Shown piece by piece: positions 43,843-52,303 of a DNA stretch of 64,000 nt (positions are counted from its first letter, which is position 1; each line of letters opens with the position of its first letter). The stretch comes from Bin34 sp963422415 (GTDB lineage Bacteria > Chloroflexota > Anaerolineae > Caldilineales > Caldilineaceae). The translations under genes were made by a program, and so were the position numbers. Location: the NCBI GenBank assembly GCA_963422415.1, contig OY729430.1, forward strand, positions 3,162,001 through 3,226,000, given 5' to 3'. The notes under the pieces were generated by a model. It had not been told where the DNA came from and made no database searches. It saw nothing but the letters and a program-made list of their open reading frames with translations.

Positions 43843-45195
43843 TCAATGATTGGCGAGGTAATGATCCAGTTCCCAAGCGGTTACATGCGAACGATAGTCG
43901 CGCCATTCCTGGGTCTTGGCCTCCATATAGGTCTCGAAGAGATGCTGACCCAGGGCATCGGCGATAACAACGCTGTCGCGCAGAGCGGCTATCGCCAGTC
44001 CCATGCTGTCAGGCAACGTATCATAATTCATGCGGCGATTGGAAAGACTGAAGAGATCTTCCTCCAACGGGGCCGGGGGATCCAATTTCCGCTCGATGCC
44101 ATCCAGTCCCGCAGCCAGCATCACCGCAAATGCCAAGTACGGATTGGCGCTGGGGTCAGGGCAACGCAGCTCGATGCGTGTACTGGCCTTGCGGTCCTGG
44201 GTCAGATGGGGCACCCTGATGAGGGCGCTGCGGGTCGTGCGGCCCCAGCAGATGTTGACCGGAGCCTCAAATCCCGACACTAGGCGCTTGTAGCTGTTGA
44301 CCAGTGGCGCCACCACCAAAGCCATACCCTTGGCATGATCCAGCTGGCCCGCGACGAACTGCAGGGCCGTCCGGCTCAGTTTATAGTCGTGGGCGGGATC
44401 ATACATCAGATTTTCGCCGGTCTGCGGGTCCAGCAGACTCTGATGCACGTGCATTCCGGAACCCGCCATGCCGGTAACGGGCTTGGGCATGAAGGAGCAA
44501 AAGAGACCATGCTGGTGGGCAATGGCCTTGGCCACGATCCGCAACGTGGCGGTACCATCCGCCATGGCCAGCCCCGGACCATATTTCAGGTCCAGTTCAT
44601 TCTGGCCCGCCCCCAACTCGTGGTGGAAAGAGCCCACCGTCACCCCCAAGGGCACCAATGTTTCCACTACTTCGCGGCGGATGTTCTGTTTCACGTCTAG
44701 GCTGACGTCAAAATAGCCGGCCTGGTCCAGCGCCTGCAAGGGCTGAATGTTGCCGTCCGCATGAGGCTGAAAGAAGTAAAACTCCAGTTCCGGAGCCACG
44801 TTGTATTCGAATCCCATGCGACGCGCCCGATCCAGCTGGCGGCGCAGCACATGACGCGGGTCCCCGGCAAAGGGCTCGCCATTGGGCAGATGGATGTCGC
44901 AGATGACCCGCGCGGTCCGCGGACCGTCCGCATTCTCCCAAGGCGCGACGGCATAGGTGTCGGGATCCGGAACCAAGTACATGTCGCTTTCCAAGGTCCG
45001 GGCAAAGCCATAGATGGAGCTGCCGTCGAACCAATGGCCGTGATCCGAGACCTCGGCCCAGAGGGCGCTGGGAATGGTGACCTGCTTGACCTGGCCTGCA
45101 ATGTCGCTGAATTGCAGGAGCACAAACTGGACGCCCTCGGCCCGCATTTTCTCCCCCAGCGCGCGCCGGGCCTCCTTTTGATCCTCCTGTGCCAT
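43843..45195 (-). CDS. glnA: Glutamine synthetase, short type I form
   Basis: 450 residues. GS signatures: FDGSSIYGFARTLESDMYL (beta-grasp latch), the metal and ATP regions NVAPELEFYFF and MPKPVTGMAGSGMHVHQSL, NSYKRLVSGFEAPVNICWG and the glutamate-binding IELRCPDPSANPYLAFA. The length is that of the GSI-alpha (Bacillus-like) group. The Tyr/PPEE adenylylation site of the beta group is absent; the corresponding region is PLEEDLFSLSNRRMNYDTLP. It condenses glutamate and ammonia with ATP. It is the second of two glnA-type genes in tandem and is followed by guaA, a glutamine user, with a near-zero gap. Confidence 0.92.
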   Translation of the reverse strand: MAQEDQKEARRALGEKMRAEGVQFVLLQFSDIAGQVKQVTIPSALWAEVSDHGHWFDGSSIYGFARTLESDMYLVPDPDTYAVAPWENADGPRTARVICDIHLPNGEPFAGDPRHVLRRQLDRARRMGFEYNVAPELEFYFFQPHADGNIQPLQALDQAGYFDVSLDVKQNIRREVVETLVPLGVTVGSFHHELGAGQNELDLKYGPGLAMADGTATLRIVAKAIAHQHGLFCSFMPKPVTGMAGSGMHVHQSLLDPQTGENLMYDPAHDYKLSRTALQFVAGQLDHAKGMALVVAPLVNSYKRLVSGFEAPVNICWGRTTRSALIRVPHLTQDRKASTRIELRCPDPSANPYLAFAVMLAAGLDGIERKLDPPAPLEEDLFSLSNRRMNYDTLPDSMGLAIAALRDSVVIADALGQHLFETYMEAKTQEWRDYRSHVTAWELDHYLANH

Positions 45196-45269
45196 GTGTC
45201 ACTCGCTCTGTGTTTTCCGATTGGCCATCACCGCACTGCTCAATGTCATCGTGCCTCCCAATACACAAA

Positions 45270-45291
45270 GCCCGATCCTGTCGGATCGGGC
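45270..45291 (-). terminator. Rho-independent terminator between the two glnA genes
   Basis: On the minus strand GCCCGATCC, a 4-nt loop and GGATCGGGC form a 9-bp perfect stem followed by TTTG. It lies 28 bp after the stop of the upstream glnA and should limit read-through into the second glnA/guaA pair. Confidence 0.75.
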
Positions 45292-45319
45292 CCTGTGTCT
45301 GTGTGCAAGGGGCAGGGCA

Positions 45320-46735
45320 TCAAATGCCGTAGTATAGACTGAACTCTTCCGGATGCGGGCGGAGGCGAATGGCATCCACTTCATTCTCCCGCTTCCAAGC
45401 CACATAGGATTCAATCAGATCCGGCGTGAACACCCCGCCTTCCAGCAAGAAGGCATTGTCTTCCTCCAAGGAATCCAGCACGCCCTCCAACGATCCCTTG
45501 ACCAGACCAACTTGGGCCATGGCCTCCGCTTCGTACAGGTCCATGTCTCCTGGTTCACCAGGATCAATCTGGTTCTGGATGCCATCAAGGCCTGCCATGA
45601 CTATCGCCGCGAACGCCAGGTACGGGTTGGCGCCGGGATCGGGACAGCGGAACTCTACCCGCTTGGCCTTGGGCGCGTCCGAGTATACCGGAATGCGGCA
45701 GGCCGCGGAACGGTTGCGGGCCGAGTACGCCACGACCACCGGGGCTTCATAGCCAGGCACCAGCCGCCGATAGGAGTTCGTCAAGGGGGACGTAAAGGCC
45801 AGCAACGAGTTGATGTGCTTGAGAATGCCGCCAATGCAATAGAGGCCGGTCTGGCTTAGTCCCGCGTACTTGTCACCGGCAAACAGATTTTCGTTATCCT
45901 TCCAGAAGCTGACATGCACGTGCATCCCGGAACCGTTGTCCTCGAACAAGGGCTTGGGCATGAAGGTGGCTGTCTTGCCGTGCATCTTGGCCACGTTCTT
46001 GACAATGTACTTGTAGAGCTGCACGTTGTCGGCCATCTGGGTCAAGGTGTCAAAGTGCAGGTCGATTTCGGCCTGACCCGCCGTGCCCACCTCGTGGTGA
46101 TGCACCTCAACGTTCAGTCCGGCGTCAATCATGGTGCGCACCATGGTGGAGCGCAGGTCCTGTTGGCTGTCCGCGGGCGGCACCGGGAAGTAGCCTCCCT
46201 TGTAGCCCAACTTGTGGCCGCCGCCCATCTCGCCTCCGGTCCATGGGGCTTCGCCGCTGTCCAGATAGTAGGCCTGAAAGTTGCGGCCCGTTTCATAGGA
46301 CACCTGATCGAAGACGAAGAATTCGGCTTCCGGACCCACATACACGGTGTCCGCAACCCCAGAACCCTGGAGGTGGGCCTCGGCCTTTTGAGCTACGTTG
46401 CGGGGACCCCGGGAATACCTCTCCCGCGTAACCGGATCATACACGTTGCCCACGAAACACAGGGTCGGAATCTCGCAGATGGGATCCACGAAAGCCGAGG
46501 CGGGATCCCCAATCAGGATCATGTCGCTGATGTCAATGGTCTGGAACCCGCGTATAGAAGAGCCGTCAAAACCGAACCCCTCCTCAAACGCCTCTTCTGG
46601 ATCAAAGGACTCGGTGGGAATGGAAAAGTGATGCCACTGCCCAAACAGGTCCGTAAACCTGACATCCACAATCTTGATGTCGTTCTCCTTGATGGCCACG
46701 GACACGTCCGCGGCAGATGAACAATTCAGGGCCAT
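45320..46735 (-). CDS. glnA: Glutamine synthetase type I (GSI-beta-like length)
   Basis: 471 residues, close to the 468-470 of the adenylylated GSI-beta class. N-terminal DVRFTDLFGQWHHFSIP and GFDGSSIRGFQTIDISDMILI. The active-site stretch is GPEAEFFVFDQV, with MPKPLFEDNGSGMHVHVSFWKD and NSYRRLVPGYEAPVVVAYSARN. Near the C-terminus DMDLYEAEAMAQV keeps the Tyr at the position that is adenylylated in GSI-beta, although the following PPEE is lost. It assimilates ammonia into glutamine. AAGGAGCG precedes the start. It differs clearly from the 450-residue paralogue downstream, so the pair is ancient, not a recent duplication. Confidence 0.95.
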   Translation of the reverse strand: MALNCSSAADVSVAIKENDIKIVDVRFTDLFGQWHHFSIPTESFDPEEAFEEGFGFDGSSIRGFQTIDISDMILIGDPASAFVDPICEIPTLCFVGNVYDPVTRERYSRGPRNVAQKAEAHLQGSGVADTVYVGPEAEFFVFDQVSYETGRNFQAYYLDSGEAPWTGGEMGGGHKLGYKGGYFPVPPADSQQDLRSTMVRTMIDAGLNVEVHHHEVGTAGQAEIDLHFDTLTQMADNVQLYKYIVKNVAKMHGKTATFMPKPLFEDNGSGMHVHVSFWKDNENLFAGDKYAGLSQTGLYCIGGILKHINSLLAFTSPLTNSYRRLVPGYEAPVVVAYSARNRSAACRIPVYSDAPKAKRVEFRCPDPGANPYLAFAAIVMAGLDGIQNQIDPGEPGDMDLYEAEAMAQVGLVKGSLEGVLDSLEEDNAFLLEGGVFTPDLIESYVAWKRENEVDAIRLRPHPEEFSLYYGI

Positions 46736-46936
46736 GGGAGCGCTCCTTAATTTGAACTACTGACAAGCCTTTGTGTTTCACTTCCGTCAGAAATCGATCA
46801 TAAAGGGGCAAGGCAAGCCATGGTTTAGGCACAGTTCACAATATGAATCATGACTGATTGGGCACAGTTGCCAAAAGGTTCGCAAAAATGAGGCCGATGT
46901 TCGTTCAGGTGGGATCCTGGGTCTTATCAGAAACTG

Positions 46937-46964
46937 CCTTGGCCGCCACTATCCGCGGCCAAGG
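46937..46964 (-). terminator. Stem-loop after the zinc-ribbon gene
   Basis: CCTTGGCCGC (46937-46946) pairs perfectly with GCGGCCAAGG (46955-46964) around an 8-nt loop, ten bases beyond the stop of the minus-strand zinc-ribbon gene. The following bases (CAGTTTCTG) include only a short T-run. It separates that gene from the glnA promoter region. Confidence 0.6.
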
Positions 46965-46973
46965 GCGGAAGAT

Positions 46974-47519
46974 TCAGGACGCGGGATCGGGCCGTGCAAA
47001 TTCAGGCTGTGCTTGACGGGGCGCCTCGTTCCTGGATTCTGCCTGAGGCACAGCGCGCGGACCCGCGACCGTGAACGAGACGGTTTGAGGAGCCCGACAA
47101 AAAGCGCAGTATTTCCAATCGGCGCGCCGGTTCTGCCCACAATGCCCACAGCGAATCAGCAGCTGGTGTTGGCATTCCGGACAGAAGGCCCATTCCTCCC
47201 GGACCGGTGCGTCGCAATTGGGACAGTCGCAACGCACCTTGCGCTCGTTCAGCAAGGCATCCTCCTCCAAGGCCCGATCGTAGATATCGGCCAGGGTTTC
47301 CTTGGGACGCACCAGCAAATATACGACGAGCCCCACAAAGGGCACCAAGGCCACCAGGCATGCAGCCAAGATCATGGCCCCCAGATCGAAAGAGCGGGCC
47401 CGCATGTCATTGATGGTCCAGACAATGGTGCCGGCCCAAAGCGCAAACAGCACGGCACCCAGCACCGTGACTGTCAGCTCCAGCCACCGACCGATGGCGT
47501 CAATTGCTTCAGGGGACAT
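46974..47519 (-). CDS. Two-helix membrane protein with double zinc ribbon
   Basis: 181 residues. Two membrane segments (about 15-37 and 45-70) form a hairpin that leaves a cytoplasmic tail. The tail has four CxxC pairs: C99/C102 with C113/C116, then C124/C127 with C138/C141 (CPNC, CPEC, CGHC, CAFC), i.e. two zinc ribbons of the DZANK/zinc_ribbon_2 type. The end is Pro/Gln/Ala-rich and disordered. Such small proteins are common and their function is generally unknown. It lies upstream of the glnA gene on the same strand, separated by a stem-loop and 240 bp, so a joint operon is unlikely. Confidence 0.8.
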   Translation of the reverse strand: MSPEAIDAIGRWLELTVTVLGAVLFALWAGTIVWTINDMRARSFDLGAMILAACLVALVPFVGLVVYLLVRPKETLADIYDRALEEDALLNERKVRCDCPNCDAPVREEWAFCPECQHQLLIRCGHCGQNRRADWKYCAFCRAPQTVSFTVAGPRAVPQAESRNEAPRQAQPEFARPDPAS

Positions 47520-47936
47520 GGTCTCGGGAAAAAATCGTCAGGGGCGTTTTGCGGCTGCCTCAGTATAGAGGAAAAGAAGGAATGCGGAATGGAATGCAAC
47601 AGCAATTCGGCACGGCATTCCAAGTTGTGTCCTGCATTGCCAAGGGGCACTTTGTGCCTTCCTGCCGACTAAGGTTCCACGATCCGACTGCACGTGGCAG
47701 CTCTACCGAAACCAATTTCCACGTCTGCATACATTCTCGACTCCCAGCCCCATGGGTGAGGACCGATCATAACAGCATGGAGCATTGACACATGCACGGA
47801 ATTCTCTGCGGATCGCCCATATCCATCCGAGTCTCGGCGCATGTACGCCCAACATGATGGCAAGAGCTCTGCTGAGACTTGCTATAATGACTCGCTTACC
47901 CAAGAGGCCCTTGCGGCCAAAAGAAAAGGTTGTGTA
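47520..47936 (+). other. Divergent region upstream of the amino acid importer
   Basis: 417 bp between the zinc-ribbon gene (minus) and the binding-protein gene (plus). No gene was recognised. It contains a clear extended -10 promoter at 47880-47888. The rest, including an imperfect GGAATGC/GCATTCC repeat near 47580-47625, has no assigned role. Confidence 0.5.
47880..47888 (+). promoter_or_regulatory. Extended -10 promoter of the amino acid transporter operon
   Basis: TGCTATAAT is a perfect extended -10 element (TGn followed by TATAAT). The -35 region is weak, as is common with extended -10 promoters. Transcription would start near 47895, leaving a leader of about 40 nt before ATG 47937. Confidence 0.65.
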
Positions 47937-49019
47937 ATGACTGTAAGAAAGTTGAATGTCCTTGGTGCAATGGTCTTGCTGGGGATCGTGATGGCGGCCT
48001 GTACAGTGGCTCCTCCAGAAACAATCCCCGCAGCGGAAGCCGGCGAAGCGGCACCGGCAAGTGGTGGACTTTCCACCCTGGAGCAGGTCATGGACCGCGG
48101 CAACATCATTTGCATCGGCAATGCCTCGGCGCCGGGATTTGGATTTGTAGACGAAACCGGCGCTTTCTCCGGATTTGACATTGATTTCTGCAAGGCTTTG
48201 GCCGCGGCCATATTCGGCGACTCGGAAGCCTACGAAATTCGTCCCGCCACGGCTTCGGAGCGCTTCTCCGTCTTGACGGCGGGTGAAGGCGACGTCCTCA
48301 TTCGCAACACCACGGATACCATGACCCGTGACACGGATCTGGGTGGTGACTTCGCTCCCACCACCTTTTACGACGGGCAAGGCATCATGGTCCGCGAAGC
48401 CGACAACATCAACTCTCTGGAAGACTTGGCTGGCGGCAGCATCTGCGTAGCCACAGGTACGACCACCGAGCTGAACCTGGCGGACGTCATGGCCGCCCGG
48501 GGCATTGAATACACGCCGGTCGTCTTCGAGGGCAACGATGAATCCGTCGCGGCGTACGAGACGGGTCGTTGCGACGGCTTCACGACCGACAAGTCCGGTC
48601 TGACCGGCCGCCGCGCCGTGATGGCCGACCCCGAGGCGCATGTGATCCTGGACGAGACGCTCTCCAAGGAACCGCTGGCTCCGATGGTCCGTCACGGTGA
48701 CAACCAGTGGGAAGATATTGTGCGTTGGGTCGTGTACGCGACCTTCCTCGCCGAAGAACTGGAGGTGTCCTCCACCAACGTGGACAGCATGATGGAAAGC
48801 GACAACCCGAACATCCGCCGCATGTTGGGTGTGGACGGCGAGTTCGGCGCCAAGATTGGCTTGGACAACGACTGGGCCTACAACGTGATCAAGATGGTCG
48901 GCAACTACGCCGAAATCTATGATCGCAATCTGGGGCCGGACACGAACTTCTTCATTCCCCGAGGACTGAACAAGTCCTGGGTTGATGGAGGTCTGCTGTA
49001 CGCTCCGCCCATCCGCTAG
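47937..49019 (+). CDS. aapJ: Polar amino acid ABC transporter binding protein, AapJ-like lipoprotein
   Basis: 360 residues from ATG 47937. The signal MTVRKLNVLGAMVLLGIVMAAC has a lipobox (VMAAC), so the protein is lipid-anchored, whereas proteobacterial AapJ is a free periplasmic protein. The mature part matches the family 3 general L-amino acid binding protein: TLEQVMDRGNIICIGNASAPGFGF, GFDIDFCKALAAAIFG, TDTMTRDTDLGGDFAPTTFYDGQGIMV, AYETGRCDGFTTDKSGL and a C-terminal EIYDRNLG. It captures polar amino acids for the aapQMP-type membrane complex encoded directly downstream. A strong terminator follows its stop, so it is expected to be made in excess. Confidence 0.9.
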   Translation: MTVRKLNVLGAMVLLGIVMAACTVAPPETIPAAEAGEAAPASGGLSTLEQVMDRGNIICIGNASAPGFGFVDETGAFSGFDIDFCKALAAAIFGDSEAYEIRPATASERFSVLTAGEGDVLIRNTTDTMTRDTDLGGDFAPTTFYDGQGIMVREADNINSLEDLAGGSICVATGTTTELNLADVMAARGIEYTPVVFEGNDESVAAYETGRCDGFTTDKSGLTGRRAVMADPEAHVILDETLSKEPLAPMVRHGDNQWEDIVRWVVYATFLAEELEVSSTNVDSMMESDNPNIRRMLGVDGEFGAKIGLDNDWAYNVIKMVGNYAEIYDRNLGPDTNFFIPRGLNKSWVDGGLLYAPPIR

Positions 49020-49046
49020 GGTATCCGGGCGCAACGCAACAACATC

Positions 49047-49082
49047 GGGATATGGTTCAATCGAGCCATATCCCTTTTTTTT
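49047..49082 (+). terminator. Rho-independent terminator between binding protein and permease genes
   Basis: GGGATATGGTTC (49047-49058) pairs with GAGCCATATCCC (49063-49074), with one G-U pair, around the loop AATC. Eight T residues follow (49075-49082). This is a textbook intrinsic terminator placed between the first and second genes of the importer. Confidence 0.92.
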
Positions 49083-49096
49083 ACACACTGTTCTCC

Positions 49097-50281
49097 ATGG
49101 CCTCTGCAATGCAAACCCCAGCGCGTCCACCGTTCTGGCGGGACGAACGTGTCATGGGCTGGTTCTGGCAGGCCTTGGCGCTGCTGGGCGCCGTTGGCGC
49201 GGTGTTCTTTCTTTTCAACAACATGATCCAGGAGTTGCAGACTCAACGCAACATCGTCTTCTCCTATGGCTGGGTGGGCCAGGTGGCGGGTTTCGACATC
49301 AGTGAAAGCCTGATTTCCTATGACAACGGCTCCACGTACGGTCGTGCCATTGTCGTAGGCATTCTCAATACACTGCAGGTCGCGATCGTCGCGATCGTTT
49401 TTGCCACCATCATGGGCCTGTTCTGGGGCATCGTCAGCATTTCCACCAACTATCTGGCCCGCCGCATCGCCATTGTCTATGTGGAAGTGTTCCGCAATGT
49501 GCCACTCCTGGTCCTGCTCTACTTCTGGTATCAGGGCCTATTCCTGCAACTGCCCCGTCTGGCCGATGCCATTGAACTGCCCGGCCCTACCTTTCTCAGC
49601 ATTCGCGGCCTGTACATCCCTTGGGGCATTCCCACTGATTCCTGGAATGGCTATCTTCTAGCACTGCTGCTGGGCGTGCTGTGCGGCGCCGGCCTCGTTG
49701 TTTTCCTGCGGCAACGGGAAATCCGCACGGGACAGACATACTTCAAGACCCTGTGGGGATTGGGGGTCTTTCTGCTGATTGCCCTCTTCGGCTGGATCGC
49801 ATTGCCCGCGCCCTTGACCCTGTCCCAGCCCGTCAAGGAGGGCCTGCGTATCGTGGGCGGCAATGCCTACAGTCCGGAATTCATCTCGCTGGTAACCGCC
49901 CTCAGCGTCTACGCCTCCGCCTATGTAGCCGAAACCGTACGCGGGGGCATTCTGGCCATTCACCATGGCCAGCAGGAAGCCTCATTCGCCCTGGGTCTGA
50001 CGCGCCTGCAGTCGTTGCGGCTGGTGATCCTGCCCCAAGCGATGCGCGTCATCGTGCCCCCGTTAATCAGCGAATACCTGAGCCTCACCAAGAGCACCTC
50101 GCTGGCGGTCGCGGTTGGCTACCCGGACTTCTTCCACACCACGGCCAAGACCACCTTGAACCAGACTGGCCGTGAGGTGGAGGTCTTTCTCATGGTCATG
50201 ATGGTCTACCTGTTCCTGAGCCTGGCGACATCCGCCCTATTGAACTGGTACAACAGTCACTTCCAGATCAAGGAACGCTGA
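49097..50281 (+). CDS. aapQ: Polar amino acid ABC transporter permease, AapQ-like
   Basis: 394 residues from ATG 49097; an earlier in-frame ATG at 49052 lies inside the terminator stem and is rejected. It is a long HisM-type permease with about eight hydrophobic helices, like AapQ/YhdX, including an extra loop between the first and second halves. Family motifs: TLQVAIVAIVFATIMGLFWGI, VYVEVFRNVPLLVLLYFWYQ and, in the C-terminal half, the EAA-type loop HHGQQEASFALGLTRLQSLRLVILPQAMRVIVPP. It forms the membrane pore with the AapM-like protein 10 bp downstream. Confidence 0.9.
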   Translation: MASAMQTPARPPFWRDERVMGWFWQALALLGAVGAVFFLFNNMIQELQTQRNIVFSYGWVGQVAGFDISESLISYDNGSTYGRAIVVGILNTLQVAIVAIVFATIMGLFWGIVSISTNYLARRIAIVYVEVFRNVPLLVLLYFWYQGLFLQLPRLADAIELPGPTFLSIRGLYIPWGIPTDSWNGYLLALLLGVLCGAGLVVFLRQREIRTGQTYFKTLWGLGVFLLIALFGWIALPAPLTLSQPVKEGLRIVGGNAYSPEFISLVTALSVYASAYVAETVRGGILAIHHGQQEASFALGLTRLQSLRLVILPQAMRVIVPPLISEYLSLTKSTSLAVAVGYPDFFHTTAKTTLNQTGREVEVFLMVMMVYLFLSLATSALLNWYNSHFQIKER

Positions 50282-50291
50282 TCCGCAGTCC

Positions 50292-51512
50292 ATGCGCATG
50301 ACTCCCGCCCCCCAGGAACTGGCCCCACCGATCCTCAGGCGCAGCTGGCCAGCTCAAGTCCGTACATTGTTTTTCCGGAACTGGTCAGACACCCTGATTA
50401 CTTTGGCCTCCGTGACCTTTATCGTGCTGCTGTTGCAACCGGCGCTGCGCTGGATATTGATCACGGCGCGCTGGGAGGTCCTAGGCGCCAACTTGGCCAT
50501 TCTGCTGCGCGGTCGCTACGAGGCGGAGGCGGCTTGGCGGATCTGGGTGTGTCTAGGCCTGATCGCCGTATCCGCCGCCATGGCGGCGGGTACTTGGAGC
50601 GGAAAATTCACGAAAGGATTCGGAGCCATTCTGATCTTGCCCTTGGTCTTGATCCTGATCCCCGTCTTCAACGCCCCGATCCGGCTGGGTCTGTTGGCCC
50701 TGTCCGCCCTGATGGGATTGGGTTTCGTGCTTGGCGCCTATGGTCCCCAGACCCATATGGGCAATGTCACGGTCGCGTTGCTGACGTTGATCATTCCCTT
50801 GAGTTTGGTCCTGCTCTACGGTTTTGCGCAGGAGGGGCCGATGCAAGTCACTCCACCCAGAATCTGGGGCGGATTGCTCCTGTCCCTGATTCTGGCCTTG
50901 ACCGGCATTGTCTTTTCCTACCCCTTGGGCGTGCTGCTGGCCTTGGGGCGCCGGTCCAAGCTGCCCGTGGTCAGAATACTGAGCGTGGCCTACATCGAGT
51001 TTGTGCGCGGTGTGCCGCTGATTGCGTTGCTTTTCATGGCCGTGGTCATGCTGGAGTTGTTTGTGCCAAATCGCTTTCCCACGATCGAAGGCATCGTGCG
51101 CGTGGCCGTCGCTCTCACCCTCTTCTCCGCCGCCTACATGGCGGAGAACGTGCGGGCCGGCCTAGCCACGATACCGGCCGGTCAGGTGGAGGCCACTTGG
51201 GCACTGGGCCTCAACGGCATCCAGACCATGGTCTTCGTGGTGCTGCCGCAGGCTCTCAAGGCCATCATTCCCGTCACCGTCAACCAGTTCATTTCGCTGT
51301 TCAAGGACACCACTCTGGTCGCCTTGGTCGGCATGCTGGACCTAGTGGGCATGGGTCGGGCCGTACTGGGCAATCCCGCTTGGCTGGGAACGCACAAGGA
51401 AATCTACTTTTTCATTGGCGTGCTGTTCTGGCTCCTGAATTACAGCATGTCCTACGGCAGCCGCAAACTGGAACAGCGGCTTGACACCGGCATAGAACAA
51501 AGTCGCGCGTAG
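50292..51512 (+). CDS. aapM: Polar amino acid ABC transporter permease, AapM-like
   Basis: 406 residues, again long for a HisQ/HisM permease, as in AapM/YhdY. There are several N-terminal helices, then the binding-protein-dependent transport domain with PLGVLLALGRRSKLPVVRILSVAYIEFVRGVPLIALLFM and the EAA loop AGQVEATWALGLNGIQTMVFVVLPQALKAIIP. Near the end FKDTTLVALVGMLDLVGMGR is typical of the family. It is 10 bp behind aapQ and 41 bp ahead of the ATPase gene, so the three are surely one operon. Confidence 0.9.
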   Translation: MRMTPAPQELAPPILRRSWPAQVRTLFFRNWSDTLITLASVTFIVLLLQPALRWILITARWEVLGANLAILLRGRYEAEAAWRIWVCLGLIAVSAAMAAGTWSGKFTKGFGAILILPLVLILIPVFNAPIRLGLLALSALMGLGFVLGAYGPQTHMGNVTVALLTLIIPLSLVLLYGFAQEGPMQVTPPRIWGGLLLSLILALTGIVFSYPLGVLLALGRRSKLPVVRILSVAYIEFVRGVPLIALLFMAVVMLELFVPNRFPTIEGIVRVAVALTLFSAAYMAENVRAGLATIPAGQVEATWALGLNGIQTMVFVVLPQALKAIIPVTVNQFISLFKDTTLVALVGMLDLVGMGRAVLGNPAWLGTHKEIYFFIGVLFWLLNYSMSYGSRKLEQRLDTGIEQSRA

Positions 51513-51553
51513 CGTCACTCTCCCCTCTCTCCGCCACAACAAGAAGAAACGCC

Positions 51554-52303
51554 ATGGATGCCGCCGCCAAGCCCGAATTCATCATTGAATGCACCAACGT
51601 CAGCAAGTGGTTCGGCGATTTTCAGGTGTTGAAGGATATCAACCTGAAGGTTCGCATGGGAGAGGTCATTGTGATCCTGGGACCCTCCGGATCGGGCAAG
51701 TCCACCCTGATCCGATCCATCAACCGCTTGGAAGAACACCAGACAGGGCGCATCGTGGTCGATGGCATCGAGTTGACCCATGACTTGAAGAACATCCATG
51801 AAGTCCGCAAGGAAATCGGCATGGTGTTCCAGCAATTCAACCTGTTCCCCCACCTCACCTGCATGCGCAACATCACGCTGGCGCCCATGCAGGTGCGCAA
51901 GCTCAAGAAGGAAGAAGCGGAAGAGACCGCCATGCAGCTGCTGGAGCGCGTAGGCATTCCGGAGCAGGCGGACAAGTACCCCCTGCAACTCTCCGGGGGC
52001 CAGCAGCAGCGCGTGGCCATCGCCCGGGCCTTGGCCATGAGTCCCAAGATCATGCTCTTTGACGAACCAACTTCCGCCTTGGATCCCGAGATGATCAAGG
52101 AGGTCCTGGACGTGATGCTGGACTTGGCCCGTTCCGAAATGACCTTGCTAGTGGTCACTCACGAAATGGGGTTTGCACGCGAGGTCGCAGACCGCCTCGT
52201 CTTTATGGATGCAGGCGAGATTGTGGAGATAGGCGACTCGCAGGGCTTCTTTGACAACCCCACTGCAGAACGCACCAAGCTGTTCCTGGAACAGATCCTG
52301 TAG
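51554..52303 (+). CDS. aapP: Polar amino acid ABC transporter ATP-binding protein, AapP/GlnQ-like
   Basis: 249 residues. Walker A is GPSGSGKS (43-50), the Q-loop is MVFQQFNLFPHLT, the ABC signature LSGGQQQRVAIARALA, Walker B IMLFDEPTSALDPEM and the H-loop LLVVTHEMGFAREV. These are the exact motifs of the polar amino acid class (GlnQ/HisP). It hydrolyses ATP to drive import through AapQ/AapM. This is the only ABC ATPase in the window, and its class does not serve sugar or peptide permeases. Last gene of the operon. Confidence 0.95.
   Translation: MDAAAKPEFIIECTNVSKWFGDFQVLKDINLKVRMGEVIVILGPSGSGKSTLIRSINRLEEHQTGRIVVDGIELTHDLKNIHEVRKEIGMVFQQFNLFPHLTCMRNITLAPMQVRKLKKEEAEETAMQLLERVGIPEQADKYPLQLSGGQQQRVAIARALAMSPKIMLFDEPTSALDPEMIKEVLDVMLDLARSEMTLLVVTHEMGFAREVADRLVFMDAGEIVEIGDSQGFFDNPTAERTKLFLEQIL

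Noticed and set aside
49052..49096. In-frame ATG at 49052 as the start of the aapQ-like gene
   Set aside because: It lies inside the stem of an intrinsic terminator and the extra residues have no family counterpart.
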